From Hyphomonas johnsonii MHS-2 (lineage in GTDB: Bacteria; Pseudomonadota; Alphaproteobacteria; Caulobacterales; Hyphomonadaceae): 64,000 nt of DNA. Numbering within the stretch: the first letter of the stretch is position 1; each line of letters starts with the position of its first letter. Where the stretch lies: NCBI RefSeq assembly GCF_000685275.1, contig NZ_ARYK01000012.1:1-64000 (forward strand), in the 5' to 3' direction. Positions 9,609 through 19,311 of this stretch are shown here, piece by piece. Under the pieces are notes generated by a model, which saw only the letters and a program-made list of their open reading frames with translations, was not told the origin of the DNA and did not search any database. Position numbers and translations under genes: made by a program.

Positions 9609-10946
9609 ATGGATTCATCTGCCCGCCTGCAGCTGCCCTACCTGTTGCCAAACCAGGCGCAGAAACACGTGACGCTCAACGATGCCCTGCGCCGACTGGA
9701 CGCGCTGGTCCAGATGCGGGTGATCGCGTCAGATGTGGTGGCACAGCCGGTGGCCCCACTGGAGGGGGACGCCTACCTGGTACCAGCCTCGGCGACCGGT
9801 GCGGCGTGGAGCGAGAAGGCGGAAGGCGTGTTGGCGGTGTTTCAGGACGGGGCCTGGACGTTCATCACGCCCGGGACCGGCTGGATGGTGTTTGATGCAG
9901 CACGGGGCCAGCTGATGCTGCATGACGGCACTGGCTGGGGTGACCTGACGGACCGGACCGTTGCGCGAATTGGCATCAACACGGTGGCCGATGATTCAAA
10001 CCGCCTGGCCGTCAAGACCGATGTCGAGTTGCTGAGCCATGATGACGTGACGCCCGGCAGCGGCGATGCACGCAAGGTGATCAACAAGGCGGACGCGGGC
10101 AATACGGCGTCTGTGCTGTTCCAGACCGGATTCTCCGGGCGCGCCGAATTTGGCCTGGCCGGGGACGATGATTTTCACATCAAGGTCAGCGCCGACGGTG
10201 GCACTTGGAAGGAAGCGGTGCAGATCGGGCGGGCGGATGGCGTGATGCGCTTTCCGCAAGGCATCGCGCATGTCGAATCGGGCCTGCTTGTCGCACAATA
10301 TGTTCCCTCTCCGGTGCGGCAGATATGGCGCCTCGACACGTCGCGGCCGGCAACGCCGCGCACATATACGCTCGGCGGGGTCAGCGGCACGACACTGACC
10401 CTCAGCGCAGCAGAGGCGGACGCGGTCTTTTCTGATGGCATGCGGGGCAATGTGGCAGTGCGGATATGGAACACGAGCAAGTCGCCCGCAGAAGCCGCAT
10501 GGGTGGACTGGAACATCTCCACGACAGACCTGCGCGTGACCGACGCCGCGCATGTGGCGGGTTGGGCCAATGGTGACGTGATACGCCTGGGCGACCCTGA
10601 CCCCACTGGCGAGAACGAATTGGAAATGGTCGCGCTGGACATCAGCGGCTATCTTGCCAGCCAGCTTGGCGCCGTCTTTCCGCAAAGGGGCGTAATGCTG
10701 GGCCTGTACGTGTCATCCAGCGATGGTTCTGCCGAGTTGGCGGCTTCGGCGAACGGGGCGATGGGGACGGCATTTGGTGCCAATGCACTGAGCGACGGGA
10801 CACGCAACGCGATGGCAACGCCCGTGCTCACCACGGAATTGTCACCCATCTCCAACAGCCACCTCGTCTTCCTGCGCGAGAAACTGTATGGCGGTGCCAC
10901 GGACCTGGTGACGACATTCGCCCGGGTTCTGGGCGTGTTTGCATGA
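9609..10946 (+). CDS. DUF2793 domain protein (phage/GTA tail-associated type)
   Basis: A 445-residue protein. Its N-terminal ~100 residues match the DUF2793 pattern: LQLPYLLPNQAQKHVTLNDALRRLD, then a segment with GDAYLVPA and a W-rich GAWTFITPGTGWMVFDAARG. This domain is known mainly from gene transfer agent and phage structural regions of alphaproteobacteria, where it is thought to belong to host-contact or tail proteins. The C-terminal ~340 residues are a beta-rich-looking region without motifs I recognise, ending TFARVLGVFA. There is no signal peptide. No other phage or GTA gene is adjacent, so its place between rfbC and a sulfotransferase is odd. A function in glycan binding is only a possibility. 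Confidence 0.8.
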   Translation: MDSSARLQLPYLLPNQAQKHVTLNDALRRLDALVQMRVIASDVVAQPVAPLEGDAYLVPASATGAAWSEKAEGVLAVFQDGAWTFITPGTGWMVFDAARGQLMLHDGTGWGDLTDRTVARIGINTVADDSNRLAVKTDVELLSHDDVTPGSGDARKVINKADAGNTASVLFQTGFSGRAEFGLAGDDDFHIKVSADGGTWKEAVQIGRADGVMRFPQGIAHVESGLLVAQYVPSPVRQIWRLDTSRPATPRTYTLGGVSGTTLTLSAAEADAVFSDGMRGNVAVRIWNTSKSPAEAAWVDWNISTTDLRVTDAAHVAGWANGDVIRLGDPDPTGENELEMVALDISGYLASQLGAVFPQRGVMLGLYVSSSDGSAELAASANGAMGTAFGANALSDGTRNAMATPVLTTELSPISNSHLVFLREKLYGGATDLVTTFARVLGVFA

Positions 10947-10958
10947 CCCTGGGTCTTG

Positions 10959-11819
10959 CTACCGGGTCTCGAAGCCGAGGCTTTCGACATAGGCGATGTC
11001 TTCGCGAGCCAGTTGGCTTGTATCCTTCTGCCTGAAAACGCCCGTTGACCGAGGTGTGCTGATCCCGTTCGCAAATGCCTCGAGCCTGGTGTCGGGCATG
11101 GATATATCGCAGAAGTCGAGCAGCCGGCGGCACTCGAATTGGGGGTCGCGGCACAGCGCGTCAAAGCTGACGAGCAGGACACGGCCTGGATGCGCGTCTG
11201 CAATGCCCTGGATGCGGCGATGGACGACACACCAATATTGCAGCGATCGTCGGGGTGTCACTTCGCCGTCCGAACCCAGAAAGACGGAGCCCCACAAGGC
11301 CGGTTGATTCTGGTTCCGGTTAAAAGCCATATCCAATCCATTCCGCATGATGTGGATGTAGCGAAGCGACGAATTGAATGTCAGCAGCTTGTCGATAATG
11401 ACGTGGGTGTTGGGTTCCTTCCAGCCCCATTGATGCGCGCCAACTGGTCCGTCCGTACCTGCAGTTCCAGACAGGAAACGGTCCGCTCTCTTCAGTAACC
11501 ATTCGGCCGGATGCTGGGACCTGCCGATGGAAGCCAGTTCTTTGATGCGGCGAATGTCCGCTTCATCCGAGGGGACTTCCCCGGTCATTCGTCGGGAGAA
11601 CAGATCGAACAGGTGTTCGAGGTCTTCCTGCGGTTCGTCAAGAACGCTGAGGCGTTTGAAAAGAAGCGTGAACCAGAGATTGTCGTTCGGGTCATTCAGG
11701 TCTGACCCCAGATAGATTCCCGCATCAATCAGCAATTGCGCGATGACGCGTGTCCCGCTGCCGCCAACCGCGCCGATCGCTATGGGCACTGGTGAGTCGG
11801 GCTCCATGCCTTCTGCCAC
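10959..11819 (-). CDS. Sulfotransferase-family protein
   Basis: Probably transfers sulfate from PAPS to a carbohydrate. The 286-residue protein starts at a GTG preceded by GGAGG with six-base spacing; an ATG four codons later lacks a proper ribosome-binding site. The P-loop-like 5'-phosphosulfate-binding segment is near residues 14-30 (AVGGSGTRVIAQLL). The 3'-phosphate-binding segment is around residue 155 (YIHIMRNGLDMAFNRN). It is one of three sulfotransferase domains in the polysaccharide locus; the others are at 19308-20108 and at the N-terminus of the giant protein. The acceptor is unknown. The 21-base spacing to the upstream methyltransferase suggests one transcript. Confidence 0.82.
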   Translation of the reverse strand: MAEGMEPDSPVPIAIGAVGGSGTRVIAQLLIDAGIYLGSDLNDPNDNLWFTLLFKRLSVLDEPQEDLEHLFDLFSRRMTGEVPSDEADIRRIKELASIGRSQHPAEWLLKRADRFLSGTAGTDGPVGAHQWGWKEPNTHVIIDKLLTFNSSLRYIHIMRNGLDMAFNRNQNQPALWGSVFLGSDGEVTPRRSLQYWCVVHRRIQGIADAHPGRVLLVSFDALCRDPQFECRRLLDFCDISMPDTRLEAFANGISTPRSTGVFRQKDTSQLAREDIAYVESLGFETR

Positions 11820-11840
11820 AGAAGTCCTCCAGGGAAAGGG

Positions 11841-12542
11841 TTATCGACGTGTAGCGATGAATGTTCCGCGCTTGCGGTTCTCATAGGTCCTGCATTCGGA
11901 AAAATCATCGACATCCGTATGCCAGTCCAATTCGATGCAATCATATCCGACTGAATTCAGCATCAATGCCAGCGCACTTCGCGAAATTCTTCCAACCGGT
12001 ACCATTTTGCGGCTCGCATCCAGATGGTCTATTGCATTGCGCGGGTCCGAAACAGCTTCCAGTTCGATGCTGATGATATTGCCTTTTGAAAGGTCCACCG
12101 CCGTATCAAAAATGAATGTGTGCGCGCCAAACTGCGCCATGCGTTCGATGATTTCGAGGTGCTTCAGCGTGTGATAGAAAAATCCAAGGTTCAGGATGAC
12201 GTCAAACTTCCTGTTCGTCTCAGTCGTGAGGAAATCCACAACATCGCCTTGGGAAAATCGGTAAGCATCCTTGCTTATTCCATAGGATTCGAAGTTCTCA
12301 TTGGCGCTGTCTACCAGTTCCTGGCGGCCTTCAACGCCTTCAACATATGCCGCGCCAGCCTTCAAAGCAGCGAACGACCACCGGCCGTCATGGCATGCAA
12401 GGTCCAGGACACGGGCGCCTTCGAGAGCAGCTTTGTTCTGAACAATGATTTTCCGCCAGCGCTGGTGCAGGCGGTTTGGCAGGCGCCGCGTCAAGGACGT
12501 TTCATAGAATCGCGGATAGCTATCGAAAAACAATTCGGTCAT
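11841..12542 (-). CDS. Class I SAM-dependent methyltransferase
   Basis: A 233-residue methyltransferase, likely modifying a sugar or glycan intermediate. Motif I is clear (VLDLACHDGRWSF, about residue 45), followed by an acidic residue in VEGVEGRQELVDSA and an Asp-containing motif II (FDVILNLGFFYHTL). I place the start at the ATG at 12542 (MTELFFDSYPRFYE). It overlaps the stop of the upstream glycosyltransferase gene in an ATGA arrangement, typical of translational coupling. The open frame continues about 100 codons further upstream but there overlaps the neighbouring gene. The target atom and acceptor cannot be deduced. Confidence 0.85.
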   Translation of the reverse strand: MTELFFDSYPRFYETSLTRRLPNRLHQRWRKIIVQNKAALEGARVLDLACHDGRWSFAALKAGAAYVEGVEGRQELVDSANENFESYGISKDAYRFSQGDVVDFLTTETNRKFDVILNLGFFYHTLKHLEIIERMAQFGAHTFIFDTAVDLSKGNIISIELEAVSDPRNAIDHLDASRKMVPVGRISRSALALMLNSVGYDCIELDWHTDVDDFSECRTYENRKRGTFIATRR

Positions 12543-13819
12543 GACAGATCCTGTGAGCCTGATGGTTTGCGGGAGCGCGCCAGTCTGAGCCGCGCGAACA
12601 GGCGGGCGAGCTGACGGTTGCGTACCGGTGATGCAGCCATAGCCGGCTCCAGGGACGTTTTCTCGATGCGATACTCCTGCGCACCATGCGTGATGAACCA
12701 TGCATGGAAGCCCCGCTGTCCGGAAGCCGTCGATAGTGGAAACATTTCCATCAGGTCGGGCCGGGCAGCATGGATCGCATACATCAACCGGGTGATCGTC
12801 AGGCCGGGCACAGAGTCCACGCGGTCGGTCGGCGTGCTCCACCAGACATGATTCGGTTCCCTGAAGGGGTCTGACGGGTCAACGGGCGGCCCGCGGCGCA
12901 TGACGTCCACGATGTGTTTGCCATTGGCGAATTGCCCGAAGGCGTAGGGTAGGGTGGACCAATGGGCATGGCCGTGATCTTCGAGAGCAGCTGTATAGTT
13001 GCGTACGAGTTCAGCTGCGTCGCCGATATTGGTCATGTCGAAGCGGGACTGATGCTTGGAAAACACATCTGGTGAACCGGGCGAAACGCCGCTGAAATGG
13101 AAGAATACGAGTGGCGAGCCTGCGGCCATCCAGATACCATCCTCCTTGCGGACGGGGCGGTTGGCGAGGTTCCAGTAAGCGACATTGTACCCCGGATCTT
13201 TGATGACCGTGAGCGCGTCGATGAAGCTCGGAGCGAAATCCATGAAGCGCTGGTCGACAAACAGGCCGTTTGCAAGATCGACATAACAATGGTGTTTCAT
13301 TGTTTCGGCCCACCATTCGAGAAAGGCGAGACTCTCTGCGGTACGAGCGAAGGCTCCAAAGCCCAGATTGAACGTGCCGCTCGCAAGGATGTCCAGATCG
13401 GAAGGCTTCGCTGAATCGCGGAGTGGGGACAAGATGTGCGGAGTGAGCACGCAAGATGCACCGTTTTCCAGCGCTGCATGAACCTGGTCGAATGGCTGGA
13501 AAAGTTGTATGTCGGGGTCGATATATATGGCTGCATCATAGTCCAGTTTTCTCAGTAGATGCTGAAAGCACGACGCCTTGATAGCGGTATTGAACTCCAT
13601 GATGGAATAGCGGAACGCCATGTCCTGGAAGTTGGCAAGGCTCAGGTCTGCCGCAGGAATGGCAACCACGCCTGGCAGCTGAGATGGGTCATCTAAAGGC
13701 GAATCGGCGAGGAAGATGAAGAAATCCCGGCCGGGTTCGACTGCAAGGAGGCTTTCCCGCAATGTCAGCGCATAGGCGAGGTAATTCCGCGAACAAATCG
13801 TGAAGCAGGCTGTTCTCAT
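12539..13819 (-). CDS. Putative GT-A-fold glycosyltransferase (GT8-like)
   Basis: Predicted sugar-nucleotide-dependent transferase of 426 residues. The start MRTACFTICSRNYLAYALTL, the central YDAAIYIDPDIQLFQPF with a D-x-D metal-binding motif (IDPD, about residue 110), and the later FNLGFGAFARTAESLAFLEWW, FVDQRFMDFAP and GYNVAYWNLANR all fit the fold of nucleotide-diphospho-sugar transferases. An in-frame extension to 13921 would run into the divergent gene, so I chose the ATG at 13819. The last four bases overlap the start of the methyltransferase (12542). The run 13819 to 10959 (glycosyltransferase, methyltransferase, sulfotransferase) looks like one operon building and decorating a sugar residue. 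Confidence 0.8.
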   Translation of the reverse strand: MRTACFTICSRNYLAYALTLRESLLAVEPGRDFFIFLADSPLDDPSQLPGVVAIPAADLSLANFQDMAFRYSIMEFNTAIKASCFQHLLRKLDYDAAIYIDPDIQLFQPFDQVHAALENGASCVLTPHILSPLRDSAKPSDLDILASGTFNLGFGAFARTAESLAFLEWWAETMKHHCYVDLANGLFVDQRFMDFAPSFIDALTVIKDPGYNVAYWNLANRPVRKEDGIWMAAGSPLVFFHFSGVSPGSPDVFSKHQSRFDMTNIGDAAELVRNYTAALEDHGHAHWSTLPYAFGQFANGKHIVDVMRRGPPVDPSDPFREPNHVWWSTPTDRVDSVPGLTITRLMYAIHAARPDLMEMFPLSTASGQRGFHAWFITHGAQEYRIEKTSLEPAMAASPVRNRQLARLFARLRLARSRKPSGSQDLS

Positions 13820-13919
13820 CCGTGTTTGCTTACACTGCCACGGCGAGGGTTCAAACAGCTTTGCAGGCTGCGGGGTTGAATAGAAAATCCGATAGTGGAA
13901 TGGAGAGTATCTTGCGTCC

Positions 13920-16900
13920 ATGGCGGGAGCCCGGAATGCAGATTACGCCGTCCAGTCTCGCTGCGGAGCAATGGTTGCCATGAGTGACATGAATCAGGCC
14001 CGGCGCATCGACATGATCGCTCGGCGCATTTTATCCGGCACGGCCCGGACGCTTTGGCGCGCGGTCCCGTTGTCGTCAGCGGCCAAAGATCATGTCATGG
14101 GGCATGTGTTCAGGCGTGCCCCGATACTCGTTAGCTGGAGCGTGACCTACAGGAACTGGAAGCTGGAAGAGGACCGTTTGCGTCATTACCTAGCGAACCT
14201 GAAAGCCGTTCCGGCCAATTCTGTGGGAGGATCGGCGTATCGAGAGTTGTCTGCACTAGGTCGCCCGGCGAAGCTAGCGGCGCGTGCGATCGCATTCTAC
14301 CTGCCGCAATTCCATCCAATTGAAGAAAATGACCGCTGGTGGGGAAAGGGTTTCACCGAGTGGACAAACGTGCGACGGGCCCGGCCGCAATTCGAAGGCC
14401 ATAATCAGCCCCGCAGGCCATCTGAACTCGGCTATTATGACTTGCTGAAGAACCCTGCCATACGGCGACGCCAGGCACGCCTTGCTGATCAGTATGGCCT
14501 TGGCGGGTTCTGCTTCTATTTTTATTGGTTCGCCGGCAAGCGTTTGCTCGAGGCGCCAGTTGAAGCTTACGCAACCGATGATGAGATCACGTTCCCGTTC
14601 TGCCTTTGCTGGGCCAATGAAAACTGGAGCCGGAGATGGGACGGACGTGAGGACGATGTTCTCATGGCGCAGGCGCATTCCGAAGACGATGACCTTGCGT
14701 TCATTGCTCACCTAGCGACGTACCTGAAGAACCCGAAATATATCAGGATTGGGAATCGGCCTCTGTTGCTTGTCTATCGACCCGGCTTGCTTCCTGATGC
14801 ACGGGCCACGGCGGACCGATGGCGTGAGTGGTGCCGGCGTAACGGCATAGGAGAGATCTATCTGGCCTACACACAATCCTTCGAGACAGTCGATCCTTCC
14901 GAATATGGATTCGATGCGGCCATCGAATTTCCGCCAAACAATCTGGGCCTCGAGCCTGTGGAAAACTTGGTTGAGCCGGTTTCGGATGCGTTCGCCTGCC
15001 ATATCTACGACTGGTCGAAGCTGGTGGAGCGCAGTGCGGACTATCCCGAAGTCCCCTACCGCCTGTTCCGGGGTGTGACGCCCCAATGGGACAATACGGC
15101 ACGCCGGATGAACCAGAGCGCAATTCTCTGGGGCAGTTCGCCGGGTCAATACGAATTGTGGTTGAGGCGCGCGGCGGCCCAGGTGACACAGGACTTCCGC
15201 GATGCTCAGGAGCGGCTGGTTTTCATCAACGCCTGGAATGAATGGGCCGAGGGCGCTTACCTCGAACCAGACGCACAAAATGGCTATGCCTGGCTAGATG
15301 CTACACGACGGGCGCTGCTGCCGCCGAAGGTCCAGGAGCGGGTCGAGCCCGCACAGCTGGTACCGCTCGAGCCAACTGTCCAGGCTACACGTGCACGCAA
15401 GATCATTATCGTCGTGCACGACCTGCACCGGCATGGAGCACAGTACCTAGCGCTCAGTTTCGCGGCAATGCTCAGGCAGCAGTTTGGGTATGAGATAATC
15501 ACAGTCGCCTGCGGCGAAGGTGAACTTGGGTCCAATTTTTCCGTATACGGTCGGCTGATACAGCTCAATCAAAAAGCCCGGTCGCCGGAACGGGTACGTG
15601 CGCTCCTGAACGAACTCCATGACCAGGGATTTGAGAAGGCGATCGTCAACTCAGCGGCTTCGGGCTGGATATCACCCTACCTGGCGGAGGTCGGCATAGC
15701 ATTTGTCGGGCTGGTGCATGAAATGCCCGTCATCATCGAGACGATGAAACTGCAACCGGCGATAAAGGCGATGGACGCGCATGCGCGGCGCGTCATATTT
15801 GCGGCGGACATGGTGAGGGACCAGACCGCCGACAAGATTCTCGGCTCGCCGTGGCAGCGCGCATTGATTGCGCCACAGGGGCTGTATAAGCGCGAAGGTA
15901 TTGCCAGGCTCGCTGACAAGGAAACTGCGCGGGAAAAACTCTGCAAACAGATGAACCTGCCTGGCACATCGGTCTTCGTCATTGGCGTCGGCTACGGCGA
16001 CTACCGAAAGGGTGTGGACATTTTCTGCCACTGGGCGGTCGCAGCCGCGCGGGAGAATCCTGACCTGCACTTTGTCTGGATCGGCGACCTCAGCCAGGAG
16101 ATGCGCTCGGTTTGCGATGACATATTGCGAGACGCGCTCGACATTGCGTCGCATGTCCACTTGCCGGGATTCCGCGCGGACACGTCGCTCTACTACACCG
16201 CCGCGAGCGCCTATGCCCTCACGTCGCGGGAGGATCCGTATCCGTCAACAGCGCTTGAGGCGTTTGATGCCGGAACGCCTGTTCTCATGATCGCGGGAAC
16301 CGGCGGGATTGAGGACCTTTCCTCAAGCGGCGCTGTCACGGCCTTGCCGGATGCGAGTGCCGGAAATTTCGCGGAGGCGTTGCAGATCCTGTTGGCGGCC
16401 GAAACAGCCGGAGCGGGGCCGGCGCAGCAGGCGCTTGAAATGGTGCGGGCAAAGTTCGGCTTCCAGAGTTTCGTCGGGGACGTTCTGCGCGAGCTGGGCG
16501 AGCCGTGTCCGAAAGTTTCGGTGATCGTGCCCAACTACAATTACGCGCGTCATCTGCCTCACCGCCTATCGACCATCCTGAGCCAGAGCCTGCCGGTGTG
16601 GGAGATTATTTTTCTGGACGATGCCTCGTCGGATGACAGCCTGCATGTGGCTCAGCAGATGTTGCAGAACAGTCCTGTTCGCTATCGGATCATATCGAAT
16701 GATACGAATTCGGGCTCCGTCTTTGCTCAATGGCAAAAAGGGGTCGATCTGGCTGAAGGCGATATCGTATGGATTGCCGAAGCGGATGACTGGGCCGCGC
16801 GAGAATTTGTGGAAAGCGCAGCGTCGGCGTTCAGTGACAGCGACGTTGTACTGTCTTATACGCAGTCAAATCAGGTTAACGAGCAGGGCGAGATAATGTG

Positions 16901-17351
16901 CCCTCACTATCTGGATTATGTGAGTGACGTGGATGCCGAACGCTGGCGCCGGCCGTTCGTGAATGAGGGGCGAGAAGAGCTTGCGGAGGGCCTGTCGGTT
17001 AAGAACACGATCCCGAATGTCAGCAGTGTCCTGTTTCGCCGGGATGCCCTGCGACGGGTCCTGACGGCGCAGATGGACGACATCAGCACCTATCGCGTGG
17101 CCGGCGACTGGTGCGTCTATATGCACCTCGCGCAGCTGGGCCGTATCGCCTTTGATCCCCGCCCGTTGAACTATCACCGCCGGCACACCGAGAGCGTCAC
17201 GATATCCCGCTTTGGAAAAGCAGAATGGGACGAGGTCAAACGGATGCAGGATGCCGTGGCAGCGCAGGTGGATTTGACCGATGACATTCGCGCGGTGGCT
17301 CAGCACTACCTTCTGACTCTGTCACAGCGTTTGGAGGATGAGCCCACATGA
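13920..17351 (+). CDS. Three-domain glycosyltransferase: WbsX-like (GH99-like) + GT4 + GT2
   Basis: A 1143-residue fusion of three glycan-active domains. Residues ~120-450 are a WbsX/glycoside-hydrolase-99-like domain, with AIAFYLPQFHPIEENDRWWG, FTEWTNV, CLCWANENWSRRWDG and FINAWNEWAEGAYLEPD. Residues ~490-850 are a GT4 domain, with IIIVVHDLHRHGAQYLA and an E-rich acceptor loop at SREDPYPSTALEAF. Residues ~863-1095 are a GT2 domain, with VSVIVPNYNYARHLP, IIFLDDASSDDSL and WIAEADDW, the last carrying the metal-binding acidic residues. There is no signal peptide, so action on the cytoplasmic side is likely. In-frame ATGs at 13971, 13980 and 13989 are alternative starts; 13980 has the best-spaced GGAG. 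Such a protein could add several different residues to one chain. Confidence 0.9.
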   Translation: MAGARNADYAVQSRCGAMVAMSDMNQARRIDMIARRILSGTARTLWRAVPLSSAAKDHVMGHVFRRAPILVSWSVTYRNWKLEEDRLRHYLANLKAVPANSVGGSAYRELSALGRPAKLAARAIAFYLPQFHPIEENDRWWGKGFTEWTNVRRARPQFEGHNQPRRPSELGYYDLLKNPAIRRRQARLADQYGLGGFCFYFYWFAGKRLLEAPVEAYATDDEITFPFCLCWANENWSRRWDGREDDVLMAQAHSEDDDLAFIAHLATYLKNPKYIRIGNRPLLLVYRPGLLPDARATADRWREWCRRNGIGEIYLAYTQSFETVDPSEYGFDAAIEFPPNNLGLEPVENLVEPVSDAFACHIYDWSKLVERSADYPEVPYRLFRGVTPQWDNTARRMNQSAILWGSSPGQYELWLRRAAAQVTQDFRDAQERLVFINAWNEWAEGAYLEPDAQNGYAWLDATRRALLPPKVQERVEPAQLVPLEPTVQATRARKIIIVVHDLHRHGAQYLALSFAAMLRQQFGYEIITVACGEGELGSNFSVYGRLIQLNQKARSPERVRALLNELHDQGFEKAIVNSAASGWISPYLAEVGIAFVGLVHEMPVIIETMKLQPAIKAMDAHARRVIFAADMVRDQTADKILGSPWQRALIAPQGLYKREGIARLADKETAREKLCKQMNLPGTSVFVIGVGYGDYRKGVDIFCHWAVAAARENPDLHFVWIGDLSQEMRSVCDDILRDALDIASHVHLPGFRADTSLYYTAASAYALTSREDPYPSTALEAFDAGTPVLMIAGTGGIEDLSSSGAVTALPDASAGNFAEALQILLAAETAGAGPAQQALEMVRAKFGFQSFVGDVLRELGEPCPKVSVIVPNYNYARHLPHRLSTILSQSLPVWEIIFLDDASSDDSLHVAQQMLQNSPVRYRIISNDTNSGSVFAQWQKGVDLAEGDIVWIAEADDWAAREFVESAASAFSDSDVVLSYTQSNQVNEQGEIMCPHYLDYVSDVDAERWRRPFVNEGREELAEGLSVKNTIPNVSSVLFRRDALRRVLTAQMDDISTYRVAGDWCVYMHLAQLGRIAFDPRPLNYHRRHTESVTISRFGKAEWDEVKRMQDAVAAQVDLTDDIRAVAQHYLLTLSQRLEDEPT

Positions 17352-17413
17352 GTTCCGGTGGCGGGGTTTGCAGCGATGGGATGAACATCAGTGCCAGTCA
17401 CGCAATAAGCGGC

Positions 17414-18295
17414 TTACCTTTTGTACCCCAACGCTACGGCGTGCTGACTGTGGCCATTATCCAGAAGAATATCATCCATCAAGAGCATCAGGTCGATAAT
17501 CCAGGTATCGTCGCTTTCGAAATTCGGCAAGGCTCCATTCAGGCCCATATTGTAAATACTCCCGCCGAGATGAATGACTTCAGCGTCAGGAAAAAACCGA
17601 GCGATTGCCGGTAGGATATTTTCACTGTCTGCAGCTTCAGATGGGTCGCGCCGGATCATTTTCTCAACGGAAGGGCGTCGTCGTTGTTGTGTTTTTCCAT
17701 CTACCTTGGGAAGCAGGCGTTCAGGAAGGCATTCCCTCAAGCGGTTGATGTAGGACAGGTTTTCGTCCGTCCATTGCCAGCGTGTCGGGCCGGTAAATTC
17801 GAACATCGCAAACAGGCCGCCTGGCTTCAAGACATTCCAACTCCACTCAACCGCAGCCACTGTATCCTGCATATGGTGCAAGGAGGAATTCCAGTAGACT
17901 AGATCGTAAGTCTCATGCGGTGTCGATGCGAATGCGTCAGAACAATTGAACCTTGTCCGGTCCGCCAAGCCCTTCGCCGTGTACCGTGCCTCGGCATCTG
18001 CAAGCCTGGCGTCTGAGAGATCGAAAAGATCGAAATTTTCAACAATACCACGGCGCAACAGGTCTTGTTCTTTCGTCGCTCGTCCACATCCAACAGACAC
18101 GGCCTTTTCGAAAGTGCCGATGCCTTCGAGTCTGGCATGGAGGCCGTCAGAAACTCTCGGCAACGGCTTGCCGCAGACTCGCTTGTTGAAGTGTCCACAT
18201 ATCTGCGGGTAAAACCAATAGTTTGCCCTTATCAGGCTAGCCGAGGCCTGCTTGTTCCATTTGTCGGCGATTCTACTTTTGTCTTGCGGTCGCAT
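17414..18295 (-). CDS. Class I SAM-dependent methyltransferase
   Basis: A 293-residue methyltransferase. Motif I is VSVGCGRATKEQDLL (about residue 66), followed by the acidic SAM-binding FDLFDLSDARL and the post-motif YDLVYWNSSLHHMQDT. A conserved GGLFAMFEFTGPTRWQW follows. N-terminal residues are typical of SAM-dependent enzymes acting on sugars, but the substrate is not evident. The gene converges on the three-domain glycosyltransferase, with 62 bases between the stop codons. It is separated from the next gene upstream (18538-19311) by 242 bases of AT-rich sequence, so it probably has its own promoter. Confidence 0.82.
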   Translation of the reverse strand: MRPQDKSRIADKWNKQASASLIRANYWFYPQICGHFNKRVCGKPLPRVSDGLHARLEGIGTFEKAVSVGCGRATKEQDLLRRGIVENFDLFDLSDARLADAEARYTAKGLADRTRFNCSDAFASTPHETYDLVYWNSSLHHMQDTVAAVEWSWNVLKPGGLFAMFEFTGPTRWQWTDENLSYINRLRECLPERLLPKVDGKTQQRRRPSVEKMIRRDPSEAADSENILPAIARFFPDAEVIHLGGSIYNMGLNGALPNFESDDTWIIDLMLLMDDILLDNGHSQHAVALGYKR

Positions 18296-18537
18296 AGCTG
18301 GTTCCTTCGGGCTTGCTCGATTGGTTCATTTCGATCGAGCAGAGGTGTTTCATTGCCCAGTACTGAATGTATTCAGAGGCTACAGGCATCAGACAACCAA
18401 ACCACAATCAATTTTCGAGAACGGGGCTGCTCCTGTTTGAAATTCAACTACTCATATTCGAGTATATCACTTACAGCACACTGAATTTGCTTGTGGTACC
18501 TTGAACGAGACACTGGAATTGCTCACAGGAACGGGCA

Positions 18538-19311
18538 CTACGGGTTAGCGGGTTTTCGGCAATCGAAGACCACGCGCCGACCAGACGAAATAATCTCCAT
18601 GATATCTGGATCCAATTCACCCTCTTGAGGCCATGTTCTTACGGTGAGGCCACAGGCTTCCAAGCGTCCTACGATATCGAAACCATATTTCCGAACATGA
18701 TCTTCCTGCCCAAAATGTACCAATCGCTCTTCAGGCGCCGTGATGGAAAAGTCTTCATAAGTCTTTGCGCCAGACGTTGGCACCATAATAAGCGCTGCGC
18801 CACCTGGTTTCAGAACACGCTGCATTTCCTGCATGGCCTTGCGGTCATCTGGTATATGCTCAAGGATGTGCGAGCAGATGATTATGTCAAACACATTATC
18901 CTTGAACTGAATATCTGTAAGGTCCAGTCTTATCATGGCGCTTTCCATGAACAGGTCGCCAGACAAGTAGTCGATTTCAGGGTTATTGCTTAGAAGACTG
19001 GTGAACACTGGTTCAGGCGCGACGTGAAGCAAACTTTTGCGTCCTGCAGGAAGCTGAGGCCACACATGATTGACAAAGTATATCCAGAACAGCCGATGAC
19101 GCTCAAGTGAACCGCAGGCTTGGCACTTTGAGTTTTTCCGTTGCCTCCGGACGCCACCGTCTCGAAACGCATCGACATGCGATCCGCACATCGGACAATA
19201 CGAACCTCGAGGTTGCCTATTCAGGCTTTTTTGTATTGCATCATTGTGTCCACTCAAGAAACCATCATGGCCGGCTGGTAATTTCGCTCGTTTAGTGGGT
19301 GACTTGCTCAT
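18538..19311 (-). CDS. SAM-dependent methyltransferase with N-terminal zinc-ribbon-like cysteines
   Basis: A 257-residue protein. Residues ~38-70 hold two Cys pairs (CPMC and CQAC) separated by a basic stretch, followed by GSLERHRLFW. This suggests a bound zinc. The methyltransferase core has a degenerate motif I (LLHVAPEPVF) and the well-preserved IIICSHILEHIPDD and VLKPGGAALIMVP. The architecture resembles that of the methyltransferase at 33104-33829. It starts at the ATG at 19311, overlapping by four bases the stop of the sulfotransferase gene upstream, and is the last gene of the large minus-strand operon. Its acceptor, sugar or lipid, is unknown. Confidence 0.82.
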   Translation of the reverse strand: MSKSPTKRAKLPAGHDGFLSGHNDAIQKSLNRQPRGSYCPMCGSHVDAFRDGGVRRQRKNSKCQACGSLERHRLFWIYFVNHVWPQLPAGRKSLLHVAPEPVFTSLLSNNPEIDYLSGDLFMESAMIRLDLTDIQFKDNVFDIIICSHILEHIPDDRKAMQEMQRVLKPGGAALIMVPTSGAKTYEDFSITAPEERLVHFGQEDHVRKYGFDIVGRLEACGLTVRTWPQEGELDPDIMEIISSGRRVVFDCRKPANP

